Origin: Myxococcus landrumus
Lineage (GTDB): Bacteria; Myxococcota; Myxococcia; Myxococcales; Myxococcaceae
Direction: 5' to 3'
Assembly: GCF_017301635.1 (NCBI RefSeq)
Contig: NZ_CP071091.1
Location: 4,972,001-5,036,000 of the forward strand
Length of the DNA: 64,000 bases
Shown here piece by piece: positions 25,177 to 35,083 of the stretch; positions within the stretch are counted from its first letter, which is position 1, and each line of letters opens with the position of its first letter. Made by a program: the position numbers and the translations under genes. The notes under the pieces are model-generated. The model searched no databases, was not told the origin of the DNA, and was given only the letters and a program-made list of their open reading frames with translations.

Positions 25177-28100
25177 CTACGGCGTCACGAGGAGCCCGGT
25201 GAAGCGGGTGTTGTTGTCCTCCCGCAGCTCCCCCACCAACTGGTAGGGGTCCAGGGACACGCCCACGTAGAAGTCGCCCACCTGGTCCATCGCATCCGGC
25301 GGCAACTGGGCCGGGAGGCTCCACCCTCGGGTGGTGCAGGCTCCTGGCACCAGGGAGCCGACGGACACCTCCGCCAGCGTGAGCTGGTCCGGACTGGGCG
25401 GCAGCCCTTCCGGGGCGAGCTCGAGGTCCATGGAGACGTAGAGCTTCACGGTGGTGTCGGAGTTCGGCTGCGTGCCCTGATTGCACACCTTGATGGTGGT
25501 GGTGATGAAGCCCCCCTTGCGAATGGTGGTGGGGCCGGACATCTCCGTGACGACCAGGTCCGGCTTCGCCCCCACGCCGAGGACCGTCTTCGCGAAGGTG
25601 TTGTTGTCCTCGCGCAGCTCGTTCACTGACAAGGACTCATCGACGATGGCTCCCAGGAAGTAGCGCCCATCTCCCTGGGCATCCAGAGGAAGCGTCACGG
25701 GCCCCGACGTCGAGAGCAAGAGGCACGCCCCCACCTGGAGCGACGGGACGGACACCTGCGCCAGGAAGGCCTGGTCGGGCATCGGGGACCCGGGAGGCAT
25801 CACGAACGACAGCTCGTCATCCACCGACAGGTAGAAGCGGGCCTGGGTCGCGGGGCTGGACTGCGTGCCCTGGTTGCACACACGAACACCGAGGGGGATG
25901 GACTGGTTCGGCATCGCGCTCGCGGGCGCGAGCACCTCCTTGATGACCAGGTCCGGCCTGGCGCCAATGCCCATCGTCTTCTGCACGTAGACGTTGTTGT
26001 CCTCGCGCAGCTCGAGCACCGAGGCCGGCTCGTCGATGGAGACCCCGACGTAGAACACGCCTCCGCTCATCCCGTCCGGCGGCAACACGGCGGGAGCCGA
26101 ACCCGAGAGCGTCAAACACTGCCCCGTGCCCAGCGACGGCACCGGGAGCTGTCCCACGGGCGTCTGGTCCAGCGCGGCGGGCCCCGGGCCGGACGACATC
26201 AGCGTCAACTCGGCATCCATGGAGATGTACATCTGGGCTTGCGTCGGAGGGCTCGGCATCGTCCCCAGGTTGCAAGCCCTCACGGTGAACGCGAACGACT
26301 GTCCCGACAACGCGCTCGCAGGGATGCTCATCCCGTTGACGACCAGGTCCGGGCCATCCCCCACGGCCACCTTCCCCATCACGAAGGCGTTGTTGTCCTC
26401 ACGCAACTCCTGCACCAGGGCCGCACCATCGACGATGCCCCCCACGTAGTACCCCCCCTTCATTCCCTGCGAGTCCGGCGGGAGCGAGGGCCAGAAGGTC
26501 GTGGACCGTGTGGTGCACTGCCCCGGGGCCAGGCTGGGAGCATCCACGAATCCCAGAGGAGCCAGGTTCGTCAAAGGGTAGCTCGGCGGTGGCTGCATCG
26601 ACGGCAACACGGCCTCCGTCGACACAAACAGGTCCGCACGGGCCTGAGGAGAGGGCTCCGTGCCCCGGTTGCACACCGTCACCGTCGCCTTCCGCGTGGG
26701 CGGCGCGCTCGTCGTGTAGCTGTCTGGCATGACGATGTTCGTGATGACCAGGTCCGGCCCCTGGCCCACGCCTATCGGCCCCGTCACGAAGGTGTTGTTG
26801 TCCTCGCGCAGCTCCGGCACGGACCGCTGCTCATCGACGATGGCGCCCACGTAGTACGCGCCACTGCGCCCCTGCGCGTCAGGAGGCAGCATTCCCCAGA
26901 AGGACTCCGTGAAGGACTTGCAGTACCCCGGGACGAGGCCGGACACGGCGATGTCCCGGATGAAGGCCTGGTCCGACGCCATGTAGCCAGGGTACGGCGA
27001 CATCGGCGTCAACTCCTTGTCCATCGACACGTACAACCCCACCTGCGTCGGGGCGCTCGGCAGGAAGCCCTGGTTGCACACCTTCACCGTCACGCGGGAA
27101 GAACCACCCGGGCCGCTCGTCCGCAGGCTCTCCGCGACCTTCACCTCCGCGATGACCAGGTCTGGCTTCTGGCCAATGCCCACCAGCCCCTTCACGAAGA
27201 TGTTGTTGTCCTCGCGCAGCTCCGGCACGGCCTTCTGCTCATCGACGATGGCCGCCAGGTAGTACGCCCCCTCCACGCCTTGTGCTTCCGCCGGAATCAC
27301 GGGCCAGAAGGTCGTCGAGAGCGTCTTGCATTGCTTCGGCTGGAGCCCCGGAGCGGGGAACGACTGCAGGAAGCTCTGGTCCGTCACCGGGAAACCCTGC
27401 CCCGGCCCCATCGGCGTCAGCACCGCGTCCATCGACACATACAGGCTCACGTTGGCCGAGCTGCTCGGCTCCGTGCCCTGGTTGCACACCGTCACCGTCG
27501 CGGACGTCTGGGCCGCACCGGGGCCATTCATGGCCAGGCTCGGGGGCGTCTGCATCGCCGTGACGACCAGGTCCGGCCCCAGCCCGATGCCCACCAACCC
27601 CTTCACGAAGGTGTTGTTGTCCTCGCGCAGCTCCGTCACCATCCGCGGCTCGTCGACGATGGCGCCCACGTAGTACGCGCCATTCGGCGTCGTCGCATCC
27701 GGCGGAAGCACGGGCCAGACATTCGTGCTCCGGGTCGCGCACTGCCCCGGAGACAGGTTGGGCATGTCGACCATCCCCAGGGGAGACTGGTCCGTCGGCG
27801 GATAGCTGGGGCCCGGCACCATGGGCGTCAGCTCCGCGTCCATCGACACATACAACTGCACCCGCGACATGGGGGCTGGCTCCGTGCCCCGGTTGCACAC
27901 CGTCACCGACGCGGGCGTCTGCGTGGCCCCCGTGTTGGCGCGGAAGCTCTCCGGCATGACCAGGTCCGTCACCACCAGGTCCGGCCCCTGCCCCATCCCC
28001 ACCAGCCCGGTTACAAAGGTGTTGTTGTCCTCGCGCAACTCCTGCACCCAGTTCTGCTCATCGACGATGGCGCCCACGTAGTACGCGCCACTCATCCCCT

Positions 28101-29355
28101 GCGCGTCCGGAGGCAACATGGGCCAGATGGACTCGGTGACCACCCTGCACTGCCCGGCGGAGAGGTCCGAGACGGGGATGTCCGCCACGAGCACCTGGTC
28201 CGTGACCTGGGGGCCGGGACCAGGAGGCATCGGCGTCAGCACCTTGTCCATCGACACATACAGGCGCGCACGCGACGAGGGGCTCGGGTCCGTCCCCTGG
28301 TTGCACACCTTCACCGTCACGGATGAAGAACCGCCCGGGCCATTCAGCCTCAGGCTGTCCGGCACCTTCAACTCCGAGATGACCAGGTCCGGCCGCTGGC
28401 CCATTCCCACCAGGCCCTTCACGAAGATGTTGTTGTCCTCGCGCAACTCCGGCACCGAGCCCTGCTCATCGATGATGGCGCCCACGTAGTACGCGCCACT
28501 CAACCCCTGCGCGTCCGGCGGGAGCATGGGCCAGATGGACGTGGTGAGCGACCTGCACTGCCCGGGGTCCAGCCACGACAGGGGCACCGAGCCCAGGAAG
28601 GCCTGGTCCGTCGCCTGCGGATAACCAGGGCCCGGGCCCGGCCCCGCAGGCGTCAGCACGTCGTCCATCGACGAATAGAGATTCACGGAGGTGGACGGAA
28701 TCGCCATCGTGCCCTGGTTGCACACCGTCACCGTCGCGGGCACCGAGGACGACCCCGGCCCATTCACGCGAAGGCTCTCCGGAATCTTGATGGCCGTGAC
28801 AACCAGGTCCGCGCCATCCCCAATCCCCACCAGGCCGTGCACGAAGGTGTTGTTGTCCTCGCGCGACTCCGGCACCGACGCCTGCTCGTCGATGATGGCG
28901 CCCACGTAGTACCCACCCGCCATGCCCAGCGCGTCTGGCGGGAGCGCGGCGGAGAGGGTGTTGGACCTGGTCGCGCACTGCCCCGGCGCCAGTGGGGGCA
29001 CCTCCACGAACCCCAGCGGAGCCTGGTCCGTCACCGGCCCGGGGAACATCGGCGTCAACATCACATCCATCGACACGTAGAGCTGCGCGCGCGTCGAGGG
29101 GCTGGGGTCCATCCCCTGGTTGCAGACCTTCACCGACGCCGTCGCAGGTGTTGCGTAGGCGCCCATGCGAAGGCTCGGCGGAACCTCCATCCCGGTGATG
29201 ACCAGGTCAGGCCCCGGAATCAACGCGCTCGACGCCGTTTCGGGGGCCGGCTCACCGGAGGGTTTCTCCCCTCCCGAACAGCCGATACTCCCCGCGGCCA
29301 ACATCCCCAGGACCCACCAGCCCGTGGCGGGTGCCATCCACTCTCGACTCTTCAT
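25177..29355 (-). CDS. Giant lipoprotein with ten CARDB-like repeats
   Basis: 1392 residues. The ATG at 29355 follows GGGAGA and opens a lipoprotein signal (VLGMLAAGSIGC). The mature protein is ten repeats of about 130-140 residues, each starting PDLVI/VT, with VCNQGT, LYVSMD, PGQC, then ALPPDA or MLPPDAQG and YYVGAIVDE, and ending ELREDNN. These match the CARDB (cell-adhesion-related, Ig-like) fold and carry a conserved Cys pair per repeat. Repeats 8-10 are the most divergent. It is probably a long outer-surface stalk or adhesin. The repeat number may vary between strains by recombination. Confidence 0.9.
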   Translation of the reverse strand: MKSREWMAPATGWWVLGMLAAGSIGCSGGEKPSGEPAPETASSALIPGPDLVITGMEVPPSLRMGAYATPATASVKVCNQGMDPSPSTRAQLYVSMDVMLTPMFPGPVTDQAPLGFVEVPPLAPGQCATRSNTLSAALPPDALGMAGGYYVGAIIDEQASVPESREDNNTFVHGLVGIGDGADLVVTAIKIPESLRVNGPGSSSVPATVTVCNQGTMAIPSTSVNLYSSMDDVLTPAGPGPGPGYPQATDQAFLGSVPLSWLDPGQCRSLTTSIWPMLPPDAQGLSGAYYVGAIIDEQGSVPELREDNNIFVKGLVGMGQRPDLVISELKVPDSLRLNGPGGSSSVTVKVCNQGTDPSPSSRARLYVSMDKVLTPMPPGPGPQVTDQVLVADIPVSDLSAGQCRVVTESIWPMLPPDAQGMSGAYYVGAIVDEQNWVQELREDNNTFVTGLVGMGQGPDLVVTDLVMPESFRANTGATQTPASVTVCNRGTEPAPMSRVQLYVSMDAELTPMVPGPSYPPTDQSPLGMVDMPNLSPGQCATRSTNVWPVLPPDATTPNGAYYVGAIVDEPRMVTELREDNNTFVKGLVGIGLGPDLVVTAMQTPPSLAMNGPGAAQTSATVTVCNQGTEPSSSANVSLYVSMDAVLTPMGPGQGFPVTDQSFLQSFPAPGLQPKQCKTLSTTFWPVIPAEAQGVEGAYYLAAIVDEQKAVPELREDNNIFVKGLVGIGQKPDLVIAEVKVAESLRTSGPGGSSRVTVKVCNQGFLPSAPTQVGLYVSMDKELTPMSPYPGYMASDQAFIRDIAVSGLVPGYCKSFTESFWGMLPPDAQGRSGAYYVGAIVDEQRSVPELREDNNTFVTGPIGVGQGPDLVITNIVMPDSYTTSAPPTRKATVTVCNRGTEPSPQARADLFVSTEAVLPSMQPPPSYPLTNLAPLGFVDAPSLAPGQCTTRSTTFWPSLPPDSQGMKGGYYVGGIVDGAALVQELREDNNAFVMGKVAVGDGPDLVVNGMSIPASALSGQSFAFTVRACNLGTMPSPPTQAQMYISMDAELTLMSSGPGPAALDQTPVGQLPVPSLGTGQCLTLSGSAPAVLPPDGMSGGVFYVGVSIDEPASVLELREDNNVYVQKTMGIGARPDLVIKEVLAPASAMPNQSIPLGVRVCNQGTQSSPATQARFYLSVDDELSFVMPPGSPMPDQAFLAQVSVPSLQVGACLLLSTSGPVTLPLDAQGDGRYFLGAIVDESLSVNELREDNNTFAKTVLGVGAKPDLVVTEMSGPTTIRKGGFITTTIKVCNQGTQPNSDTTVKLYVSMDLELAPEGLPPSPDQLTLAEVSVGSLVPGACTTRGWSLPAQLPPDAMDQVGDFYVGVSLDPYQLVGELREDNNTRFTGLLVTP
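25200..28880 (-). repeat. Tandem intragenic repeats of about 400 bp
   Basis: The codons for ELREDNN (plus-strand TTGTTGTCCTCGCGCA or close variants) recur ten times, near 25210, 25602, 25993, 26391, 26790, 27207, 27621, 28020, 28432 and 28853. Spacing is 391-421 bp. The repeats at 26.7-28.9 kb are the most alike at nucleotide level, suggesting recent duplication there. Confidence 0.85.
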
Positions 29356-29571
29356 GAAGTCTCCCGTTGCAGTCGCGTGTGGAGCCCTGCCCCGACGGCC
29401 AGGCGCGGGCTCCAGACACGCACACTCGCGGTGCGCGCGGGGAGACAACAAATCACGAACAACCAGATAAATCCAACTACCCGGCTGGTCCTCTCGGAAT
29501 GGCGTGCAAAGCCTCCCAGTCACGGAGGTGCGCGCCCGGAGCGGGTTTCAGCGATACGTCACAAGCGTGTT

Positions 29572-30144
29572 TCAGCGAACCACGCCGGCGACGCGGGCGT
29601 GGGAGGGCGCGGTGGATGAATCGGCCATGGCCTTCTCGAGCGAGTCGGCGGTCTGTGGGAAGGGCCCCTTGGCCAGCTCCTGCCCGGAGGGGTCCAGCAC
29701 CTGCGCATAGACATTCTTGAAGCCCTTCTTCAGCCCCACCGACTCATGGGGCTCGCCCTTGCTGTCGGCGACCATGAAGAGCGACGTATCGAGCTCGGGT
29801 GGAGGCGACTCACCGTGCTCCTGAAAGAGATTGCGCATCAGGTCGAGCGACTCGGCGTGGCTCTTGCGAATCTCCCCCTTCGCCATGCCCTTGAAGAGGC
29901 CGGGGACATCTCGCAGGTCCACCCGCACCACGACGATGGGCTTGCCTGCTCGCACATCATAGACGAACTGGTAGGCATGCTCCCGCAGCTCATCCCGGGT
30001 GCCCTTGTTGGCATACAGGACCACGGCTGGCCGCCCCTTCCCGATGGGTACCTCTCTGCCGAACACGTCCTTCAGCTCCGCGGCATAAGCGGGAGCAACT
30101 CCCAGCACGCCCAGCAGACCCACAAGCGCGGCAAGCTTCTTCAT
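29572..30144 (-). CDS. Secreted protein of unknown function (possibly thioredoxin-like fold)
   Basis: 190 residues. The ATG at 30144 follows AAGGA, and the signal peptide ends APAYA-AEL. The mature part has VGREVPIG-like and GRPAVVLYANKGTRDELREH sequence, alternating strand and helix, and no Cys pair. It recalls small periplasmic proteins with a thioredoxin-like core, but the active-site CxxC is absent. It lies upstream of the CARDB gene on the same strand with a 216-base gap. Confidence 0.7.
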   Translation of the reverse strand: MKKLAALVGLLGVLGVAPAYAAELKDVFGREVPIGKGRPAVVLYANKGTRDELREHAYQFVYDVRAGKPIVVVRVDLRDVPGLFKGMAKGEIRKSHAESLDLMRNLFQEHGESPPPELDTSLFMVADSKGEPHESVGLKKGFKNVYAQVLDPSGQELAKGPFPQTADSLEKAMADSSTAPSHARVAGVVR

Positions 30145-30363
30145 GTAGCGTGTCCTTTCCAAAGACAGATTCATGGGTGCGACGGTTTCTACGAACACCA
30201 CCACCCCCACCTCGAATCCCCAGCCAATCCCCGCACCTGCTCCGTGGCCTTCCTGCTCGACAGGCCACTCACGTTCGCGTGCCTGCACGGTTGCCCGGCA
30301 TCAGACTCGTCTGCTATCGCCCTCTGAACGCCGCACGAGGCGGCGTCTTGAAGGGGGTCGTCC

Positions 30364-31572
30364 GTGACATCAAGGTATCTGAGAGGAATTGCCGCGTTAT
30401 CACTGATGATGGTGAGCCTGTCCGCCTCCGCGGCGCAGCCGTTCGAACAAGGCATGGTCACCATCACCCTGGATGACGGCTGGGCCACCCAGTTCACGAA
30501 AGCGCGTCCCCAGCTCAACTCCAGAGGGATTCGCGCGACCTATGCGCTCATCACCCAGGCCCTCGCGCAAGGCTGGGGCGGTTACATGAGCACGTCCCAG
30601 GTCCAGACGCTGATTTCCGAGGGCAATGGCATCGCCAGCCATTCGCTCACCCATCCGGACCTCACCACGCTCACGGACCCTCAGCTCGTCTCCGAGCTGA
30701 GCGACTCGCGCGCCTGGCTGCAAACCCAGTTCAACCTGCCCGCGGTCCCCGACTTCGTCATTCCCTATGGGCGCTATGACGCCCGCGTGCTCGCGAACAT
30801 CCGGCAGCACTACGCCAGCAGCCGCACGGTGAATGCTGGACGCAACTTCCGCGACACCATCGTCTATGAACTGCGCGGCAATGACGTGGCTCGCACCGTC
30901 CCCGTCAGCACGGTGCGCGGATGGATTGACCGCGCGGTCGCGGAGAAGAGCTGGCTCATCCTCGTCTTCCACGAGTTCTTGGACGGCACGCCCACGCGCG
31001 ACACGCAGTACCGCACGCAAGACTTCGCGGCCATCCTCAATCACATCCAACTGCGCGGCGCGCGCACGGTGACGCTGTCCCAGGGTCTGGCGATGATGGA
31101 CGGGCGCACCGAGCCGGAACCCGCCTCCGCGCTCTCCGTCTACTCGGACTCGCTCGACAACGGCTTCGCGGATTGGAGCTGGGCGGAGCATTCGCTCGAG
31201 GAGACGGGCATCGTCCACCAGGGCTTCGCGTCCATCCGCTTCACGCCGGACACCTGGTCGGGCCTGCTCCTGCATCACTCGGGCGTGGACCTGTCGCAGT
31301 ACCAGGCGGTCGAGCTGTGGGTTCATGGCGGAGCCACCGGAGGACAGCTCGTGCGAGCCGTGCTCCATGACGGCACGGACATGCTGGGGACGGTCCGCCT
31401 GGATGAGGCGCTGGGCGGTCCGCTCGTCGCCGGAGAGTGGCGGAAGGTGACGCTCTCCCTCGATGCGATGGGCGCGACCTCTGGCACCTTGCGCGACCTC
31501 TACTTCCAGGATGACTCGGGGACGCTCCAGGCGGACCTGTATCTGGATGACATCACCCTCATCCCGCGATGA
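30364..31572 (+). CDS. Secreted polysaccharide deacetylase with C-terminal beta-sandwich
   Basis: 402 residues, GTG start, signal peptide ending about residue 24 (SLSASAA). The NodB domain (about 28-240) has motif 1 TLDDG (Asp37-Asp38) and motif 2 HSLTH (His93, His97), which supply the metal-binding Asp-His-His. VIPYGRYDARV and VFHEFLDG match motifs 3 to 5. Residues about 255-402 form a carbohydrate-binding-like beta-sandwich ending ADLYLDDITLIPR. It should remove acetyl groups from an extracellular or envelope amino-sugar polymer such as chitin, peptidoglycan or exopolysaccharide. Confidence 0.9.
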   Translation: MTSRYLRGIAALSLMMVSLSASAAQPFEQGMVTITLDDGWATQFTKARPQLNSRGIRATYALITQALAQGWGGYMSTSQVQTLISEGNGIASHSLTHPDLTTLTDPQLVSELSDSRAWLQTQFNLPAVPDFVIPYGRYDARVLANIRQHYASSRTVNAGRNFRDTIVYELRGNDVARTVPVSTVRGWIDRAVAEKSWLILVFHEFLDGTPTRDTQYRTQDFAAILNHIQLRGARTVTLSQGLAMMDGRTEPEPASALSVYSDSLDNGFADWSWAEHSLEETGIVHQGFASIRFTPDTWSGLLLHHSGVDLSQYQAVELWVHGGATGGQLVRAVLHDGTDMLGTVRLDEALGGPLVAGEWRKVTLSLDAMGATSGTLRDLYFQDDSGTLQADLYLDDITLIPR

Positions 31573-31788
31573 GGCTCCACGGGCGGCTCGGCGCCCTCCC
31601 GCCTTGCGAGCGGGCCAGGCTTCCGGTGGCTCGGAGACCTGGCTCGCGAGCACCCGCCCGACCTCCCCGCGCACCTACACCGACGTCCCGGGTCGGCCCC
31701 GAGTCTTTTCCGCGCCAGCCCTCTCGGACTCGACCCACCTGCAACTTTCCACCGCGCAAGCCGGGATGAGTCCTTAGACTCCCTCCAC

Positions 31789-33435
31789 ATGCTTCAAGTC
31801 ATTCCCCTCGGCGGCCTGGGAGAAATCGGCCTCAACTCCCTCGTCATCGCCTGCAACGGGGAGATGCTGCTCATCGATGCGGGCTTGATGTTCCCCTCGG
31901 ACGGGATGCCCGGCGTCGACATCATCATCCCGGACTTCTCCCACCTGAAGCAGAACGCCGCCCTGCTCAAGGGCGTGTTGCTCACCCACGGTCATGAAGA
32001 CCATCTGGGCGCGCTCCCCTACCTGCTGAGCGAGCTGGCCGTCCCCATCCCCGTCTACGGCACGCGCTTCACGCTCGCCATGGCGCGCCACCGGCTGGAC
32101 GAGCTGGGCGTGGAAGCGGACCTGCGCGAAATCGAGCCGCGCGAGCCCTTCCCCGTGGGCAGCATGTTCAAGGTCGAAGCCAGCCGCGTGACCCACACCG
32201 TGCCCGACGCGGTGGGCTTCATCGTCCGCACGCCCGAAGGCACCCTCATCCACACCGGTGACTTCAAGCTGGACCCGGACCCCATCGACGGACTGCGCAC
32301 GGACCTGGAGCGCTGGGGAGAGGCGGGCGACGAAGGCGTGGTGTGCCTGCTGTCGGACTCCACCAACTCCGAGCTGACCGAGGAGACGGGCAGCGAGCGC
32401 GTGGTGGAGCAGACCTTCGAGCGGCTCTTCCGCGACGCCACCGGCCGCATCGTCGTGGCCCTCTTCTCCTCCAACCTGCACCGCGTGCGGCACCTGTTGG
32501 CCCTCGCCGAGCGGCTGGGTCGCAAGGTCGCGCTCCAGGGCCGCAGCATGCTGCGCAACGTGGAGATGGCGCGCCAGCTGGGCTACCTCGACGTGCCCGA
32601 CTCGCTGTTCGTCCACCTGGACACCGTGCCCATCCTGCCCGCGCAGCGGGTCCTGGTCCTCACCACGGGCGCGCAAGGGGAGCCTCGCGCGGGCCTGTCC
32701 CAGCTCGCCTCCGGGGATGGGCCCCTCAAGGTGGGCCCGGGCGACCTCGTCGTGCTCAGCTCCCGCCCCATCCCCGGCAACGAGCGCGGCGTGGGCGCCC
32801 TCATCGACCAGCTCCACTGGCGCGGCGCCCGGGTGGCCTACGCGCAGATAGAGCCCGGCGTCCACGTGTCCGGCCACGCCAGCCGCCCGCAGCAGAAGCG
32901 CGTGCTGGAGCTGGTTCGCCCCCGCCACTTCATCCCCGTCCACGGCGAGGGCCGCCACCTGCACCGCCACCTGGCCACCGCTCGCGAGGCGGGCCTGGAG
33001 CCCGCGCAGTGCCTGCTGGCCCAGGACGGCGACATCGTCGGCTTCGAGGACGGCCGGGGCCGGTTCACCGGCAGCGTGCCCTCCGGCCGCATCTTCAAGG
33101 ACCGCTTCGGCGGGGGAATGGTGACCTCGGACACACTCCAGGAGCGGGTGCGCCTGTCGGAGACCGGACTGGTGGCCGCCGTGGTCGTCATCCAGCGGGA
33201 CACCCTGAAGCTGGTGGGGGGGCCCCAGCTCTCCGGCCAGGGGCTGTCGCTGGATGAACAGGTGCTGCTGCCCCGGGTCGCCCAGGAAGCCCGGACCCTC
33301 TTCGAGGAGCTGTCCGTCCAGCTCCGGGGCGACGACGCCCTGGTGCGAGAGGAGCTCACCCGGGTGGTCCGCCGTGCGTTCCGGCTGTACACCTCCAAGC
33401 GCCCCCTGGTGGTGCCCATGGTCGTCAGGGTGTAG
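31789..33435 (+). CDS. rnj: Ribonuclease J
   Basis: 548 residues, typical for the family. The metallo-beta-lactamase/beta-CASP core starts MLQVIPLGGLGEIGLN and carries the zinc motif THGHEDH (His67, His69, Asp71, His72), HTGDFKLD, and beta-CASP motifs with SGHASRPQQ and FIPVHGE. RNase J has 5'-3' exonuclease and endonuclease activity in mRNA decay and rRNA maturation. It heads a run of same-strand genes: yajQ 24 bases later, then a secreted protein, then rimO. Confidence 0.96.
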   Translation: MLQVIPLGGLGEIGLNSLVIACNGEMLLIDAGLMFPSDGMPGVDIIIPDFSHLKQNAALLKGVLLTHGHEDHLGALPYLLSELAVPIPVYGTRFTLAMARHRLDELGVEADLREIEPREPFPVGSMFKVEASRVTHTVPDAVGFIVRTPEGTLIHTGDFKLDPDPIDGLRTDLERWGEAGDEGVVCLLSDSTNSELTEETGSERVVEQTFERLFRDATGRIVVALFSSNLHRVRHLLALAERLGRKVALQGRSMLRNVEMARQLGYLDVPDSLFVHLDTVPILPAQRVLVLTTGAQGEPRAGLSQLASGDGPLKVGPGDLVVLSSRPIPGNERGVGALIDQLHWRGARVAYAQIEPGVHVSGHASRPQQKRVLELVRPRHFIPVHGEGRHLHRHLATAREAGLEPAQCLLAQDGDIVGFEDGRGRFTGSVPSGRIFKDRFGGGMVTSDTLQERVRLSETGLVAAVVVIQRDTLKLVGGPQLSGQGLSLDEQVLLPRVAQEARTLFEELSVQLRGDDALVREELTRVVRRAFRLYTSKRPLVVPMVVRV

Positions 33436-33459
33436 GTGTGTTAAGGGCCGCTGCTGCCC

Positions 33460-33957
33460 ATGCCTTCGTTCGATGTCGTCTCGAAAATCGACCTCGCCGA
33501 GCTCGACAACGCGGTCAACCAGACCAAGAAGGAGCTCAGCACCCGTTATGACTTCCAGGGCGCCCAGGCGGACGTCGTCGTCGCCCCGGACCACACGACC
33601 ATCACCGTGAAGGCCAACAGCGAGGACCGCGTCCAGGCGGCCAAGGAAGTCCTCCTCGCGAAGCTGGCCAAGCGCAACATCAGCCTGCATGCGCTCGAGT
33701 ACGGCAACATCGAGAAGACGGGCCTGCACAACGTGAAGCAGATCATCAAGCTCCAGCAGGGCATCCCCGTGGAGAAGTCCAAGGAGCTGGTGAAGCTGCT
33801 CAAGGATTCCAAGATGAAGGTGCAGGGCTCCATCCAGGCCGACCAGCTGCGTGTCACGGGCAAGAACCGGGATGACCTTCAGGCCGCCATGGCCATGTTC
33901 CGCAAGGAGCAGGACCGGCTGAAGCTCGACATGCAGTTCACCAACTTCCGCGATTGA
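33460..33957 (+). CDS. yajQ: YajQ family nucleotide-binding protein
   Basis: 165 residues with the full family signature: MPSFDVVSKIDLAELDNAVN at the start, RYDFQG, GLHNVKQIIKLQQGI and ending LDMQFTNFRD. YajQ proteins have a tandem ferredoxin-like fold and bind nucleotides; some bind cyclic di-GMP as effectors. It lies 24 bases after rnj, so it is probably co-transcribed. Confidence 0.95.
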   Translation: MPSFDVVSKIDLAELDNAVNQTKKELSTRYDFQGAQADVVVAPDHTTITVKANSEDRVQAAKEVLLAKLAKRNISLHALEYGNIEKTGLHNVKQIIKLQQGIPVEKSKELVKLLKDSKMKVQGSIQADQLRVTGKNRDDLQAAMAMFRKEQDRLKLDMQFTNFRD

Positions 33958-33965
33958 AGAAGCCC

Positions 33966-35078
33966 ATGCGAGCCGCAGCCCTGTCCCTCTGCTGGATGCT
34001 CTGCGTTCCAGCCATCGCCTCCGCGCAGGAGGAAGAAGCGCCCCGGCCCTCCCGGCCGGTGCCGTCCATGTCCAAGCCGCCCCGGTTCCAGGGAGGCCTC
34101 AAGGGCTTCACCTCGCCGCTGGCGCTCAAGTCCCTGGATGCGCCGGGCGGCAGCGCCTCGTTCAACGCGAAGGTGGGCTTCCGCAAGGACACGCTCTATG
34201 TGGGCGTGGACGCCAAGGACGACCAGCTCCTCGCGGGCGACGTGCTGTCGGTGTCCATCTACTTCCCCGACACCGGGCCGATGACGACGGGCTACACGTG
34301 GCGCTTCGGCTTCGACGGCAAGCGCGCCTCCGGAGCGGAGAGTGGCACGCCGGAGTTCGCCCAGCAGAAGGTGAACGGCGCGGTGGAGCGCCAGGGCAAC
34401 ACGCTGTCGCTCGTGGCCGCGGTGCCCGTGCGCGCCCTGCCCCGCTTCCCGGCGAAGGACCCCATGGTGATGGACGTGTGCATCACCTACGAGGACGTGG
34501 ACAGCGCGGGCGGCAAGCCCGTGGCCGTCTCCAACTGCCAGAGCGGCACCATGCCGGGCGAGGCGCTCCGCCTTCCGGACGAGGTGCGCAAGGCGCTCAA
34601 GCTCAAGCCCTCCGAGAACGTCACGGCGCTGGAGTCCGCGGCGACCGGCTGGCTGGGCTGGGACCTGCTCAGCTACCCGGCCTGGGCCCAGGGAGACGAG
34701 GACCTGACGCCCGACACGCTGCGCGAGCTGGTGGTGGCGAAGTCGGTGGAGGCGGAGTCGGCCAATGTGAAGGTGCCCGACACCTTGAGCCTGCCGGACG
34801 GACGGCCCGTCGTTACCGTGCTCACCGGGAAGAATCCCTATGCCGTTGAGGGTCGGTGTGACTCCGAACATGAGCTCCGGATGGGGCTGTATCTGGTGAC
34901 AGGAAAGACGGCGATGCGGGCGCTCGAGTGGCCGGTCTCCACCTGCGCCCTGGGGCGTGCAACCTCGATGGAAGTGGATGAAGAGGGCACGCTGACCATC
35001 CGTTACTCGAACGGCGCGACCATCAACTTCGCTTGGAGTGGGGACCACTTCTCGCGAACCGAACTCGGAAATAGGTAG
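33966..35078 (+). CDS. Secreted protein with carbohydrate-binding-like domain
   Basis: 370 residues from the ATG at 33966, preceded by GAAGAAG. A TTG at 33954 overlapping the yajQ stop is a possible alternative. The signal peptide ends about AIASA-QEEE. Residues about 45-180 resemble CBM9/DOMON-type beta-sandwiches found in sugar- or haem-binding proteins ([25 protein letters not shown]). The C-terminal part (about 250-370) is a second unassigned domain with a Cys pair. No catalytic motif. It sits between yajQ and rimO, 5 bases before rimO. Confidence 0.75.
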   Translation: MRAAALSLCWMLCVPAIASAQEEEAPRPSRPVPSMSKPPRFQGGLKGFTSPLALKSLDAPGGSASFNAKVGFRKDTLYVGVDAKDDQLLAGDVLSVSIYFPDTGPMTTGYTWRFGFDGKRASGAESGTPEFAQQKVNGAVERQGNTLSLVAAVPVRALPRFPAKDPMVMDVCITYEDVDSAGGKPVAVSNCQSGTMPGEALRLPDEVRKALKLKPSENVTALESAATGWLGWDLLSYPAWAQGDEDLTPDTLRELVVAKSVEAESANVKVPDTLSLPDGRPVVTVLTGKNPYAVEGRCDSEHELRMGLYLVTGKTAMRALEWPVSTCALGRATSMEVDEEGTLTIRYSNGATINFAWSGDHFSRTELGNR

Positions 35079-35083
35079 ACGCG

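Noticed and set aside
25177..29355. CRISPR array
   Set aside because: The ten 400-bp repeats encode a continuous protein; unit size and translation do not fit CRISPR repeats and spacers.
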